The notes: a model not told the origin generated them from the letters alone. DNA of 64,000 nucleotides from Rhizobium sp. NFR07 (GCF_900111905.1 NZ_FOKM01000004.1:124001-188000), one strand, 5' to 3'; shown: positions 24,209 through 32,683, numbered from the stretch's first letter. Program-made: numbers and translations.

Positions 24209-26212
24209 TCAGGCGGAGATGGAAACGGGCATCGCGGCCCTGGAGGCAAGCGGCAGCCGGATCTCGACGACAGCGCCACGTCCGTCGATGCGATCGCGGA
24301 TGGCGATCGTACCGCTATGGGCCATCATGATCGAACGGCACATCGCGAGCCCCAGGCCCATGCCGTTCGGCTTGGTCGTGTTGAAGGGCTTGAACAGGCT
24401 CTCCGGCGGCTGAGCGCCGAGCCCCGGGCCGCTATCGGTGAAACGAAGGACGACATTTTCCCCGTCCATCTCGCTCTCGATCAGCAGGACGCGTGCGCCG
24501 ATGGCGGTCGTGTCCATCGCCTGCATCGCGTTGGATATGACGTTGAGAAACGCCTGCTGCAAAAGCACCCGGTCTCCCTGGACCGAGGCAAACGGCGCGC
24601 CGAGCGCAAGGCTCAGGTGGACGGCGTCGCTCGTCAGTTCCTTTATCTTCATGCGCAGGGCTTCGCTCACCAGCGTGTCGATCACCACTTCGGCGCTCTC
24701 GGATTTCGCCTTGCCGAGCAGCAGCCTGACGCGCTTGACCACTTCCGCGGCATGTTCGGTGGCCGTAACGGCATCCTGCAGCGCAGACCTGGCTTCGTCG
24801 ACATCCGGCGGCGTGCGGCTGATCCAGCGGATGCCGGCCTGCACGAAGGTCATGATCGCCGAGAGCGGCTGGTTGACCTCATGCGCGATGGATGCGGATA
24901 TTTCCCCGAGCATTGCGGCGCGTGAAGCCTGCTCCAGTTCCTGCCGCGACGCTTCCAACGCCTCCTGGAATTCGTAACGCTCGGTCATGTCGACGATGCT
25001 GGCCTGGATGCGGTCCAATCCCTCTCCGTCCGGCGGGAAGCTCAGGGCGACAAGGATCGGGATCATTCTGCCGTCACGGCTGCGAACGACCGTTTCCGTC
25101 TGGAACTCGGTCTGCCCTTCGAAGATGCCGACCAGGAACTGGCCAAATCGAGCATCACTGTCGGGCAGGAACTCGTCGAGACGGGTAAAGAACTGGTCCT
25201 TGGAGGGAACTGCCATCAGCCTCAGCGCCGTCTCATTGACGTCGGTGATGCGCACGGCTCTGCGCATTCGGGATACGAATTCCGGGTTTTCAGCAATATA
25301 GGGTCGCAGATCCATCACGCCGCGATCGCGCAGGGCATCCAGCGTTCCCTTGACCTCGCGGAAATCGTTTTCCCAGATCGCGATGGCAAGGGTCTCGAAA
25401 ATGGTGCGGTAACGATGCTCGCTGGCTTTCAGGGCGGCCTCGGCTGCCTTGCGGTCGGAGATGTCGACTGCTGTTTCCAGGATCGTCGGCATCGATCCCC
25501 GCATGTCGCGCTGCAACCGCCAGCGGCAGAGGACGTCCAGCTCCCGGCCGGCCTTGGTGCGGACCTTCAGTTCGCCTTCCCACTGCCCGGTGGCTTCAAG
25601 CGCGGCCTCGGCGGCGGTGCGGGATCGCGGGAAGCCGACCTCGATCAATGCTTCCGCCTTCTGGCCAACAGCCTCTTCCTGCGTCCAGCCGTACAATATC
25701 TCGGCGCCATGGTTCCAGTAGATGATCCGCCCGGCCCGGTCGCGCAGGAAGATCGCGTCGCCGGTCATTTCCAGCATGCGGGCCTGTGCTTCCAGGATGG
25801 TTCGGTCGCCCACGTTCTTCAGGAGCAGAAGTGTGGTGACGAGATTGGCGGCAAGGCTGAACAGCAGCCGCAGCGTCGATTGGGATTCGGCGTCCGCGCC
25901 ATGGGAATAGAAAAAACCGACCAGGGTCAAAGCCGCGCAGATGGCGGATGTGCCCCGGACGATGCTCCTGCTCCCCAGGTCTCCAGCCAGCACGATGACG
26001 AGGACATAGAGGACGGCGACAGCGCTGGCGAGTGTCGTGAACGTATCTACTGCAAAGATCGCCAGCCCGAGCGCTACGCCGGCGGCCACGCGATAACGCT
26101 GGCTGCGCGCGTGTGCGAAGCGGCCGTCGCTGCGGCGCATCCATGTCACCAACTCGCCGTGCAAACCCTGATCCCCATAATAACCTTTCCATCCACGAGG
26201 AGACTGGCACAT
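24209..26212 (-). CDS. Membrane-bound PAS domain sensor histidine kinase
   Basis: A 667-residue kinase. Residues 42-135 hold three or four hydrophobic segments and a short linker; PAS 1 spans about 140-250 (GDAIFLRDRAGRIIYWNHGA), a second, divergent PAS about 265-410. The H-box SIAHEVNQPLSAIMTFVQAG contains the phospho-acceptor His444, and the ATPase domain has SNAMQAM (N-box), TDSGPGLG (G1) and PNGMGLGLAMCRSI (G2). The kinase core is of the FixL/DctB subfamily. No heme-binding signature is evident in the PAS domains, so the signal is unknown. The start at 26212 is the longest; a second ATG at 26140 is possible. Its likely partners are the response regulators at 29.3-30.4 kb. Confidence 0.88.
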   Translation of the reverse strand: MCQSPRGWKGYYGDQGLHGELVTWMRRSDGRFAHARSQRYRVAAGVALGLAIFAVDTFTTLASAVAVLYVLVIVLAGDLGSRSIVRGTSAICAALTLVGFFYSHGADAESQSTLRLLFSLAANLVTTLLLLKNVGDRTILEAQARMLEMTGDAIFLRDRAGRIIYWNHGAEILYGWTQEEAVGQKAEALIEVGFPRSRTAAEAALEATGQWEGELKVRTKAGRELDVLCRWRLQRDMRGSMPTILETAVDISDRKAAEAALKASEHRYRTIFETLAIAIWENDFREVKGTLDALRDRGVMDLRPYIAENPEFVSRMRRAVRITDVNETALRLMAVPSKDQFFTRLDEFLPDSDARFGQFLVGIFEGQTEFQTETVVRSRDGRMIPILVALSFPPDGEGLDRIQASIVDMTERYEFQEALEASRQELEQASRAAMLGEISASIAHEVNQPLSAIMTFVQAGIRWISRTPPDVDEARSALQDAVTATEHAAEVVKRVRLLLGKAKSESAEVVIDTLVSEALRMKIKELTSDAVHLSLALGAPFASVQGDRVLLQQAFLNVISNAMQAMDTTAIGARVLLIESEMDGENVVLRFTDSGPGLGAQPPESLFKPFNTTKPNGMGLGLAMCRSIMMAHSGTIAIRDRIDGRGAVVEIRLPLASRAAMPVSISA

Positions 26213-26525
26213 GCATACCGGTCTTGTCGAAGACAGTTGGTTCCCTGCCTATCTAAAATTGCAAAATCTTCGTTGCAGATGCAATATTTTGGGCGGAGAA
26301 TAGCCTCGCAACAACGGCTTGGTCATCCCTCATTTCCGACAATTGTCGAGCCCGGCCGATGTTTTTGCCCAAGCTGGGGTGACGGCGGGATTGTCCAAGC
26401 GGAGACATCCGCACGTTCCCTATTATTCCGACAGGTTTGCCTGCCGGGTCGGGAACGCATCAAGTGCAGTTTCATTCATTGCTTATGTCGGCGGTGCGCC
26501 CGTCCGAAAGATCGGAGACAGTACG
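26213..26525. promoter_or_regulatory. Divergent regulatory region between the kinase and the small stress gene
   Basis: This 313-base gap has no gene of its own. It holds a short palindrome, TTGCA-GA-TGCAA (26273-26284), 61 bases upstream of the kinase start, and a stress-type promoter at 26452-26476 pointing to the plus strand. A frame extending from 26319 into the small gene is not supported by any ribosome-binding site. Confidence 0.5.
26452..26476 (+). promoter_or_regulatory. RpoE2/EcfG-type general stress promoter
   Basis: GGAAC at 26452-26456 is followed after 18 bases by TT at 26475-26476, the spacing described for Sinorhizobium RpoE2 promoters; the -10 element reads CATT instead of the commoner CGTT. 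It lies about 50 bases before the ATG of the small protein and would drive it together with dps. Confidence 0.6.
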
Positions 26526-26711
26526 ATGACGAAGAAGCGCCAGGACGCGGAAGACCATCTGCGCGACGGTCTCGAAAGTCTGCCCGAGCCGGTTGACCTC
26601 AGCATGCCCACGGCGGAGCCGCCGCATGTGGAGACAGACGAGGATCTGGACGAGGCGCTGCGGGAGACATTCCCCGCCAGCGACCCCCCGGCGTCGCTGC
26701 GGACGGCATAA
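26526..26711 (+). CDS. Small acidic protein with a C-terminal FPASDPPA motif
   Basis: A 61-residue, strongly acidic protein (MTKKRQDAEDHLRDGLESLP at the start) ending in LDEALRETFPASDPPASLRT. The ETFPASDPPA tail recurs in many short alphaproteobacterial proteins of unknown function, often in general-stress regulons. The ATG at 26526 has GGAG ten bases upstream. It is 31 bases upstream of dps and likely co-transcribed with it from the stress promoter. It is probably soluble and disordered; no function is assigned. Confidence 0.8.
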   Translation: MTKKRQDAEDHLRDGLESLPEPVDLSMPTAEPPHVETDEDLDEALRETFPASDPPASLRTA

Positions 26712-26742
26712 TCGATTTCATTTCCAGGAAAGGAAGACGACC

Positions 26743-27261
26743 ATGGATCAATCAACCAAGTCGCGGCGCACTGCTGCCCTGAGAACCCCCACAGGCCTTG
26801 GCAGTGAGGCCGTGAAGGATATCTCGGCGGGTGCAACTGCGCTGCTGGCGGATGTGTTTGCCCTCTATCTGAAAACCAAGAATTTCCATTGGCATATGTC
26901 CGGCTCGCATTTCCGCGAATACCATCTGCTGCTCGACGACCATGGCGACGAATTGCTGGCAATGACCGATCCTCTTGCCGAACGTGTCCGCAAACTCGGC
27001 GGCAATACGCTGCGTTCGATCGGCGACATTTCCCGCAAGCAGCGCATCGCCGACAATGATGCGGATTTCGTTCACCCGCATGAAATGCTGGCCGAACTGC
27101 GCGACGATAACGGCAGCCTGATCGCCAGCATGCGGTCGCTGCATGACGTCTGCGACGAGCATGGTGACGTCGCTACCGCCAGCCTGCTGGAAAACTGGAT
27201 CGACGAAACTGAGAAGCGCGTTTGGTTCCTGTTCGAAACCTTGCGCGACACCAACAACTGA
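26743..27261 (+). CDS. dps: Dps family ferritin-like DNA protection protein
   Basis: A 172-residue Dps protein. The ferroxidase segment KTKNFHWHMSGSHFREYHLL and then LDDHGDEL carries the His, Asp and Glu ligands in the order expected at the dimer interface, and DPLAERVRKLGGNTLRSIGD follows as in the family. The basic N-terminal tail (STKSRRTAALR) could bind DNA. It oxidises Fe(II) with peroxide and shields DNA in stress. The ATG at 26743 has AGGAAG in front. It ends at a strong terminator and shares a stress-type promoter with the small gene upstream. Confidence 0.94.
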   Translation: MDQSTKSRRTAALRTPTGLGSEAVKDISAGATALLADVFALYLKTKNFHWHMSGSHFREYHLLLDDHGDELLAMTDPLAERVRKLGGNTLRSIGDISRKQRIADNDADFVHPHEMLAELRDDNGSLIASMRSLHDVCDEHGDVATASLLENWIDETEKRVWFLFETLRDTNN

Positions 27262-27271
27262 CATTTCCATG

Positions 27272-27306
27272 AAGCGGCATCCGTATTGCGGATGCCGCTT
27301 TTTTAT
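27272..27306 (+). terminator. Rho-independent terminator after dps
   Basis: A perfect 12-bp stem, AAGCGGCATCCG (27272-27283) with CGGATGCCGCTT (27289-27300), closes a 5-base loop and is followed by TTTT and an AT-rich stretch. It starts ten bases after the dps stop and separates dps from the next gene. Confidence 0.92.
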
Positions 27307-27353
27307 TTGATAAATCTGCAAGTTCTGGTTGATGATGCGGCGGGGAGCAGTTG

Positions 27354-29000
27354 ATGCCCGATCTTCCTCTTGATCCGACCGATCCGTGGATCCGGCCGGC
27401 GCAGACCTTTCCGTCGCTGACCGACGAAATGATCGACCGGGTCCGTCCTTATGGCGAAGAGGAACTGGTCGAAGAAGACACCTATGTCTTCCGTCGCGGT
27501 GATCATTCGATCGATTTCCTGCTGGTGCTGGATGGCGAATTGCAGATGTTCGCCGACAATCCGCTGACCGGGCGGGAGTTTCTCTACAGTTACAAGCGTG
27601 GCCAGTTCAGTGGCGAGCAGAACATGTTCACCGGCCGCAGCATCCTGCTCTCGGGCATTTGCCGCGCCGGTTCGCGGGTGGTGCGCGTCAAATACGACAA
27701 GTTCCGTTCGCTGATCACCGGCGAACCGGATATCGGCGAGACCATCATTCGTTCCTATATTCTCCGTCGCGCCGGCTTCGTGCGGCATGCCACGGGAGGC
27801 GGAATTCTCATAGGGCATCGGGAAAGCGGCGAGCTTCTGGGCATCCAGCGATTTCTCATCCGCAACCTCTATCCCGTCACGCTGATGGATCTTCACGAGT
27901 CTCAGGCGACGGAAGTGATGGAGCGGTTCGCCATCAGCACTTCTGAATTGCCGGCCCTGATCACGCCGGACCACGGTGTTCTGAAACGACCGACCAACGA
28001 GATGCTGGCTGAAGAACTCGGCCTGTTCGAGCCGCCGGATGAGGGCGCCGTCTATGACGTCGTCGTGCTGGGCGCCGGCCCGGCCGGGCTCGCATCGGCT
28101 GTCTATGCGGCGTCGGAAGGTCTCAAGACGCTCGTCGTCGAAACCATGGCGCCCGGCGGCCAGGCCGGGACATCGTCGAAGATCGAAAACTATCTCGGCT
28201 TCCCGACCGGCATTTCCGGGCTGGCGCTTGCCGGGCGCGCGCATATCCAGGCGCAGAAATTCGGCGCGCGTCTTTGCGTATCGCGAAGTGCGGCTTCGCT
28301 CGATTGCTCCAAGGCTCCCTATGTGGTCGGGCTTAGCGATGGCCGGGAGGTCACTGCCAAAACCGTGGTCGTCGCCACCGGCGCGCGTTACCGCAAGCTC
28401 GACATACCGGATTACGCCAGGTTCGAAGGGCAGGGCATCCAGTATGCGGCAACCGCGATGGAGGGGCAGATCTGCACCGGCCACGAGGTGGTCATCGTCG
28501 GCGGCGGCAACTCCGCCGGCCAGGCGGCGGTGTTCCTGTCGCGCACCGCGCGTCACGTGCACATGCTGGTCCGCAACAAGATCTCGGCGACCATGTCCGA
28601 CTATCTGGTTCAACGCATACGCATTTCTCCTCACATCACGCTTTGCGAGGGCTGCGAGGTCACCGAACTCTCGGGAGAGAAGTCGCTCGAGGCGGTTGCG
28701 TGGGTTGATCGGTCGACCGGCGAGACATCCCGTTGCAATGCCTCCAGCATCTTCGTCATGATCGGCGCCGAGCCGAATACGGACTGGCTCGACGGATGCC
28801 TGGAACTCGACCGCAGCGGGTTCATCTGTACCGGGATGTCGTCGGAAGACGCGACCCGGCATCCTTACGCTTCCAGCAAGCCGGGTGTCTTTGCCGTCGG
28901 CGATGTCCGTGCCGGATCCGTCAAGAGGGTCGCGTCGGCCGTGGGGGAAGGATCGGTCGTCGTCGCAGCCATTCACCAGTATCTCGCGACCGCCCATTGA
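27354..29000 (+). CDS. Cyclic-nucleotide-binding domain/thioredoxin reductase-like fusion protein
   Basis: A 548-residue fusion. Residues 15-135 are a cNMP/CRP-type sensor domain (EEDTYVFRRGDHSIDFLLVL, then GELQMFADNPLTGREFLYSY). Residues 150-225 look like a cysteine-free thioredoxin-like linker. Residues 232-548 are a thioredoxin-reductase-type FAD/NADPH module with VVLGAGPAGLASAVYAASEG, the GGQAGTSSKIENYLGFPTGI loop, and VVIVGGGNSAGQAAVFLSRT. Where thioredoxin reductases have the redox pair C-A-T-C, this protein has A365-A-T-A368, so it cannot reduce a disulfide in the normal way. It keeps both nucleotide sites. GGGGAG precedes the ATG at 27354. A UBP zinc-finger gene converges on it. Confidence 0.9.
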   Translation: MPDLPLDPTDPWIRPAQTFPSLTDEMIDRVRPYGEEELVEEDTYVFRRGDHSIDFLLVLDGELQMFADNPLTGREFLYSYKRGQFSGEQNMFTGRSILLSGICRAGSRVVRVKYDKFRSLITGEPDIGETIIRSYILRRAGFVRHATGGGILIGHRESGELLGIQRFLIRNLYPVTLMDLHESQATEVMERFAISTSELPALITPDHGVLKRPTNEMLAEELGLFEPPDEGAVYDVVVLGAGPAGLASAVYAASEGLKTLVVETMAPGGQAGTSSKIENYLGFPTGISGLALAGRAHIQAQKFGARLCVSRSAASLDCSKAPYVVGLSDGREVTAKTVVVATGARYRKLDIPDYARFEGQGIQYAATAMEGQICTGHEVVIVGGGNSAGQAAVFLSRTARHVHMLVRNKISATMSDYLVQRIRISPHITLCEGCEVTELSGEKSLEAVAWVDRSTGETSRCNASSIFVMIGAEPNTDWLDGCLELDRSGFICTGMSSEDATRHPYASSKPGVFAVGDVRAGSVKRVASAVGEGSVVVAAIHQYLATAH

Positions 29001-29019
29001 GGCAGCCAGCCGTGCTGGT

Positions 29020-29316
29020 TCAGGCGTATCGCGGGATAGGTCCGACCTGCGGGGTCTGGTCGGGAAGGTCGACGATTTCCTCGTCGATGTAGCACCAGCC
29101 CCAGCCTTCCGGCGGATCATATCCTTCGATGATCGGATGGCGGGTCTGCCGGAAATGCACCGTCGCGTGCTGGCCCTCGGACTGATCGCAGCAACCCACG
29201 TGGCCGCATTCGCGGCAAAGGCGCAGATGCACCCATGTCATGCCTTGTTCGAGGCATTCTTCACATCCGCGCGTCTTCGGTGTCACCGTCCTGATGAAGT
29301 TGTGATGCGTGCACAT
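29020..29316 (-). CDS. UBP-type zinc finger protein
   Basis: A 98-residue protein consisting of one ubiquitin-protease-type zinc finger. The ligands are visible as C18-x2-C21 (GCEECL), C34-x2-C37 (RLCRECGHVGCC) and the His residues in QSEGQHATVHFRQTRHPII. In bacteria such stand-alone fingers occur often beside thioredoxin-reductase-like genes, as here, where it ends 20 bases from the end of the convergent fusion gene. No ubiquitin system is expected, so the finger probably binds a protein C-terminus or another partner. Confidence 0.9.
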   Translation of the reverse strand: MCTHHNFIRTVTPKTRGCEECLEQGMTWVHLRLCRECGHVGCCDQSEGQHATVHFRQTRHPIIEGYDPPEGWGWCYIDEEIVDLPDQTPQVGPIPRYA

Positions 29317-29333
29317 GAAAGGCCTCGCTCGTC

Positions 29334-29699
29334 TCAGCCACCGGGCTGGGTTGCTTTCTCGATACAGTCGATGAGGATATCAACCTTGAAGGGTTTGGGA
29401 AGCACGTGCACGTCATGACCGAGCTTCAGGCGCTCCACTTCGTCGGAAAAGGCCGTAACGAAAATGAACGGCACCTTACTGCCGCGAGAGGTGAGCGTCT
29501 GGAAGAGATCGATGCCACTCATGCCGTCCATATGCACGTCGGATACGATGCAGGCGCAATCAACCGCGGTCGAGGCGAGAAAGGATTCAGCCGATGCGAA
29601 GGCGCGAGGCTCATATCCCAGCGACCGCAGCAGACTGCTGATTCCACGCCGAATATTTTCCTCGTCGTCGATGATCGAGATGATTGCGGGCGCTTTCAA
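29334..29699 (-). CDS. Single-domain response regulator
   Basis: A 121-residue receiver with no output domain. The acidic pair is DD at 11-12, the phospho-acceptor is Asp54 (IVSDVHMDGMSG), the Thr is in FVTAFSD and the Lys in LPKPF (102). The start is TTG at 29699; no ATG is available in frame before the acidic pair. It lies between the UBP finger and the FixJ-type regulator on the same strand and may compete with, or relay to, the latter from the PAS kinase. Confidence 0.88.
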   Translation of the reverse strand: MKAPAIISIIDDEENIRRGISSLLRSLGYEPRAFASAESFLASTAVDCACIVSDVHMDGMSGIDLFQTLTSRGSKVPFIFVTAFSDEVERLKLGHDVHVLPKPFKVDILIDCIEKATQPGG

Positions 29700-29787
29700 A
29701 GAGGGTAACCAATCTCCGGAGGATCCGGCTTTTTAGAATTTACCCAAATATGCGTCGCGACACGGGAAAGTTAAATTATACGCGGGT

Positions 29788-30417
29788 TTATTTACCCAGA
29801 TTTGGATAGGAAAGGCCGAGAAGCTCCGCCATTTTTACCAGATCTGCGAAAGTCTTGGCGCTCATCTTGCGGCTCACCTTGCCCCGATGAATCTTCACGG
29901 TGATCTCACTCAGGCCAAGCTCGCCGGCGATCTGTTTGTTCATCAGGCCGGCGGTTGCCATCGCCATGATTTGCCGCTCGCGTGGAGAGAGCTGGTTGAA
30001 GCGGAGCCTGATGTCGGATTCCGTTCTGCTCGATCCCAGAAATGCGCTGTGCTTCTCGACAGCTGAAGCAACGGCGTCGAGAATATCCTGGTCACGGAAC
30101 GGCTTTGAGAGAAAGTCCGCTGCCCCGGCCTTCATGGCTCGAACTGTCATCGGGATATCGCCGTGCGCGGTTACGAATATGACCGGCAGGTTGACGCCGC
30201 GGTCGGTCAGCCGCTGCTGAAAGTCGAGGCCGCTGGTGAACGGCAGCCTGATATCCAGTATCAGGCAGCTGGCGTGGGGCAGGCTGTTATCTTCGTAAAG
30301 ATCGAGCGCGCTGGAGAACGTGCGCACCTGATATCCGACGGAACGCAGCAATGTATCGAGCGACTGACGGATCAGCGGTTCATCGTCGACCACCAAAATG
30401 ATTGGGCTTTCCGTCAT
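29788..30417 (-). CDS. FixJ family response regulator (receiver plus LuxR-type HTH)
   Basis: A 209-residue NarL/FixJ-type regulator. The receiver has DD at 11-12, Asp55 (LILDIRLPFTSG), the Thr in FVTAHGD and the Lys in LSKPFRD. The LuxR helix-turn-helix near residues 140-200 contains LSPRERQIMAMATAGLMNKQ followed by IAGELGLSEITVKIHRGKV. With the FixL-like PAS kinase 3.5 kb away it probably forms a two-component system, although the genes are not adjacent. The DNA targets are unknown; dps, the fusion gene and the AraC gene are candidates. Confidence 0.92.
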   Translation of the reverse strand: MTESPIILVVDDEPLIRQSLDTLLRSVGYQVRTFSSALDLYEDNSLPHASCLILDIRLPFTSGLDFQQRLTDRGVNLPVIFVTAHGDIPMTVRAMKAGAADFLSKPFRDQDILDAVASAVEKHSAFLGSSRTESDIRLRFNQLSPRERQIMAMATAGLMNKQIAGELGLSEITVKIHRGKVSRKMSAKTFADLVKMAELLGLSYPNLGK

Positions 30418-30614
30418 GTTTTCATTATCGGCGACGCGTTCACGATTTCAGCTTCGCCACCCTATGCGGTGGTTTTGGAGGCAAGCAATAATACCGAGGT
30501 ATATGCCCCTAAAACTCAGGTGTCCCAAAACGCCCTTCATGTACAATATCGAAACGATGCAACGCCCCTCAATATGGACCCGTCATAATTCAACAGGTCC
30601 CTAGGAGAGCGATC

Positions 30615-31178
30615 ATGTCCGCCACTGCCGCTGTTGTAAGTCGCCACGTTCGTCCGCTCGAAATGAGCGAAATTCACGCCGTCCTTTCCAACGATAATAT
30701 TTCGGAAAATTTGTCCGGTGGTCAACATGCCGTCCTTGGCGAAAGCCGCGGCGCCCATCTGCATCTGCTCGATATTGCCCAGCAGCCATCCGCGCCACCG
30801 GCCCAATCGGCCATTACAGGCGGTCTTGCGCCCTGGCAGGTCAAGAAGGTGAAGCAGTACATAGGTGCCCGCATCTCCCACGGCATTCCGCTGGACGAAC
30901 TGGCACAGCAGGTCAGGCTCAGCACCAGCTATTTCTCGACGGCCTTCAAGGCGACTTTCGGCATTTCCCCGCACAGCTATATCGTCGCCTGCCGCGTGGA
31001 ACATGCCAAGCAGCGCATGCTCAACACCGAAGCGCCGCTTTGCGAGATTGCGCTCGACTGCGGACTGGCCGACCAGTCGCATCTTTCGCGGGTTTTTCGC
31101 CGCGTGACCGGCACAACCCCGAGCGCATGGCGGCGCCATGCCGTGCAGCCCGAGGCAGCCCTCGCATTCCTTCAATAA
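30615..31178 (+). CDS. AraC family transcriptional regulator
   Basis: A short AraC/XylS regulator of 187 residues. The C-terminal 105 residues hold the double helix-turn-helix: GIPLDELAQQVRLSTSYFST, then FKATFGISPHSYIVACRVEH, then LADQSHLSRVFRRVTGTTPS. The first 70 residues are not a recognisable sugar-binding cupin, so it may have no classical effector domain. AGGAGAG stands six bases before the ATG at 30615. It is divergent from the FixJ-type regulator across 197 bases and could be its target. Confidence 0.9.
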   Translation: MSATAAVVSRHVRPLEMSEIHAVLSNDNISENLSGGQHAVLGESRGAHLHLLDIAQQPSAPPAQSAITGGLAPWQVKKVKQYIGARISHGIPLDELAQQVRLSTSYFSTAFKATFGISPHSYIVACRVEHAKQRMLNTEAPLCEIALDCGLADQSHLSRVFRRVTGTTPSAWRRHAVQPEAALAFLQ

Positions 31179-31331
31179 TTCGAGCTATTTCCTGCAGGGA
31201 CGCTGCATCTGCCGCGATGGCATGCAGTGCCCTCAGGGCGTGCTTTGCGGTGGCGGTAAACGCTCTCTCGCTCGCGCCCTAACGATTTGTGCACCAAATC
31301 TGCACATCTTTCCTCCGAAGCGATCGATTAC

Positions 31332-31356
31332 GGAACTACTTAAAGTCGAATGCGTT
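31332..31356 (+). promoter_or_regulatory. RpoE2/EcfG-type general stress promoter
   Basis: GGAAC (31332-31336) and CGTT (31353-31356) are separated by 16 bases, an exact match to the alphaproteobacterial general-stress sigma factor consensus. It lies about 100 bases before the response-regulator start at 31455 on the same strand. Confidence 0.75.
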
Positions 31357-31454
31357 AAAAGAGGCGGTCGGGGCTGGCATATACTCGCACGAGAGCCAGC
31401 AAATTGGGTGCAGCGCAAGAATGACGTTTGTCCGCGCACCCGGTAGGACGGATT

Positions 31455-31853
31455 ATGGCTGAGGACTTGTCAGTTCAGTTGCTCCTGGTCGAGGACGACC
31501 ATTTGCTGCGACTGGACGCGGAAGAATTGCTTACGGAAAACGGTTTCACGGTGACGTCCGTCTCGACGGGCGAAGAGGCGTTCGCGCTTCTCGATGATGC
31601 TTCCTCTCAATTTGCAGGTGTGATCACCGATATACGGCTCGGCAAGGGCGCCAATGGCTGGCAGGTCGGCCGACACGCGCGCGAACGCTTCGCAGCCATT
31701 CCGGTGGTCTATGTCACTGCCGATAGCGCGGCGGAATGGACCTCGCATGGTGTGCCGAACAGCATTTTGGTGCAGAAGCCCTTCGTGCCGGCACAGCTGA
31801 TTGCCGCGATCAGCGGACTTCTCAACAACGCCAGCATGGCAAATTCCGGATAG
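31455..31853 (+). CDS. Single-domain response regulator
   Basis: A 132-residue receiver without output domain. VEDDHLLRLDAEELL gives the acidic pair, Asp59 lies in VITDIRLGKGANGWQ, the Thr in VYVTADS and the Lys in LVQKPFVPAQL. This sequence style (RLGKGANGWQVGRHAREX) is typical of rhizobial stand-alone receivers. The ATG at 31455 has AGGA in front; an upstream TTG is less likely. A consensus general-stress promoter precedes it, so it is probably part of the stress response. It converges on the potC-like gene. Confidence 0.9.
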   Translation: MAEDLSVQLLLVEDDHLLRLDAEELLTENGFTVTSVSTGEEAFALLDDASSQFAGVITDIRLGKGANGWQVGRHARERFAAIPVVYVTADSAAEWTSHGVPNSILVQKPFVPAQLIAAISGLLNNASMANSG

Positions 31854-31867
31854 GCTTTCGTTTCACG

Positions 31868-32683
31868 CTATGTCTGCGTGACGGCTGCGGTCCTGATCGA
31901 CGTCCTCTCAGCTCGGCGCCTTCGGAGCTCGACCAGGATGATGGCGATGATCGTGACTGCGATCAGGATGACAGCCAGAGCGTTGATCGTCGGCGTGATG
32001 CCGCTTCTGACCTTCGAAAAGACATAGACCGTCAGCGTGTCGTAAGGACCGCGGGTGAACAGCGTGACGTTGAAATTCTCGATCGACTGGAAGAAGGCGA
32101 TGGCGGCACCCGCGCCGAGCGCCGGATAGAGATGCGGCAGCAGGATGCGTCGCACCACCTGCGCATGGCTGGCGCCGAGATCGAGCGCGGCCTCCTCAAG
32201 TGACCGGTCGAAGCTCTGCAGTCGCGCCAGCACCAGAAGCATCACGAAGGCCGAAATGTAGGATACCTGTCCCAGCACCGAGAGATGCAGGCCTGGTGCA
32301 ACCGACACCGTATTCCAGAAGAGAAGCGTGGAAATGCCAATCACAGCGCCAGGGATCAGGATCGGCGCGACCATCATGCCGTAGAGTGCGGTGCGGGCGA
32401 CGCCGGCGACGCTGTTGAGGAGGATGGCGGCTGCCGTGCCGATCGGGACCGATAGCGCCACCACCGCCACCGCGACGAAAATGGTGTTGCGGAACGCGTT
32501 CAGGAGGCGGGCGTCGTTCCAGAGCTCTATGAACCAAGTCCAGGTGAAGCCCTGCCAAGGATAGACGGAGGGGAAGCGGCTGTCGTTGAAGGCTGCGCCG
32601 CCCATGATGACGAGCGGCAGCAGCATGTAGGCCAGGAAGAGCCAGAGATAGAGACGGAATAGCCAGTCAGACTTCTGTGTCAC
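31868..32683 (-). CDS. potC: Polyamine-type ABC transporter permease (PotC-like)
   Basis: Inner-membrane permease of 271 residues with six hydrophobic segments. WLFLAYMLLPLVIMGGAAFN lies near the start and the cytoplasmic EAA loop is LEEAALDLGASHAQVVRRIL. Start is GTG at 32683 with GAGG upstream; no ATG fits. It is seven bases downstream of the potB-like gene and ends the operon. Family members import spermidine, putrescine or related cations. Confidence 0.92.
   Translation of the reverse strand: MTQKSDWLFRLYLWLFLAYMLLPLVIMGGAAFNDSRFPSVYPWQGFTWTWFIELWNDARLLNAFRNTIFVAVAVVALSVPIGTAAAILLNSVAGVARTALYGMMVAPILIPGAVIGISTLLFWNTVSVAPGLHLSVLGQVSYISAFVMLLVLARLQSFDRSLEEAALDLGASHAQVVRRILLPHLYPALGAGAAIAFFQSIENFNVTLFTRGPYDTLTVYVFSKVRSGITPTINALAVILIAVTIIAIILVELRRRRAERTSIRTAAVTQT

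Noticed and set aside
27307-27320. FNR/FixK-like box upstream of the TrxR-like fusion
   Set aside because: Only the TTGAT half is present; the ATCAA half is missing.
29738-29801. Direct repeat ATTTACCCA(A/G)AT near the FixJ-type gene
   Set aside because: The second copy is part of the coding sequence of the FixJ-type C-terminus, so the likeness is probably chance.
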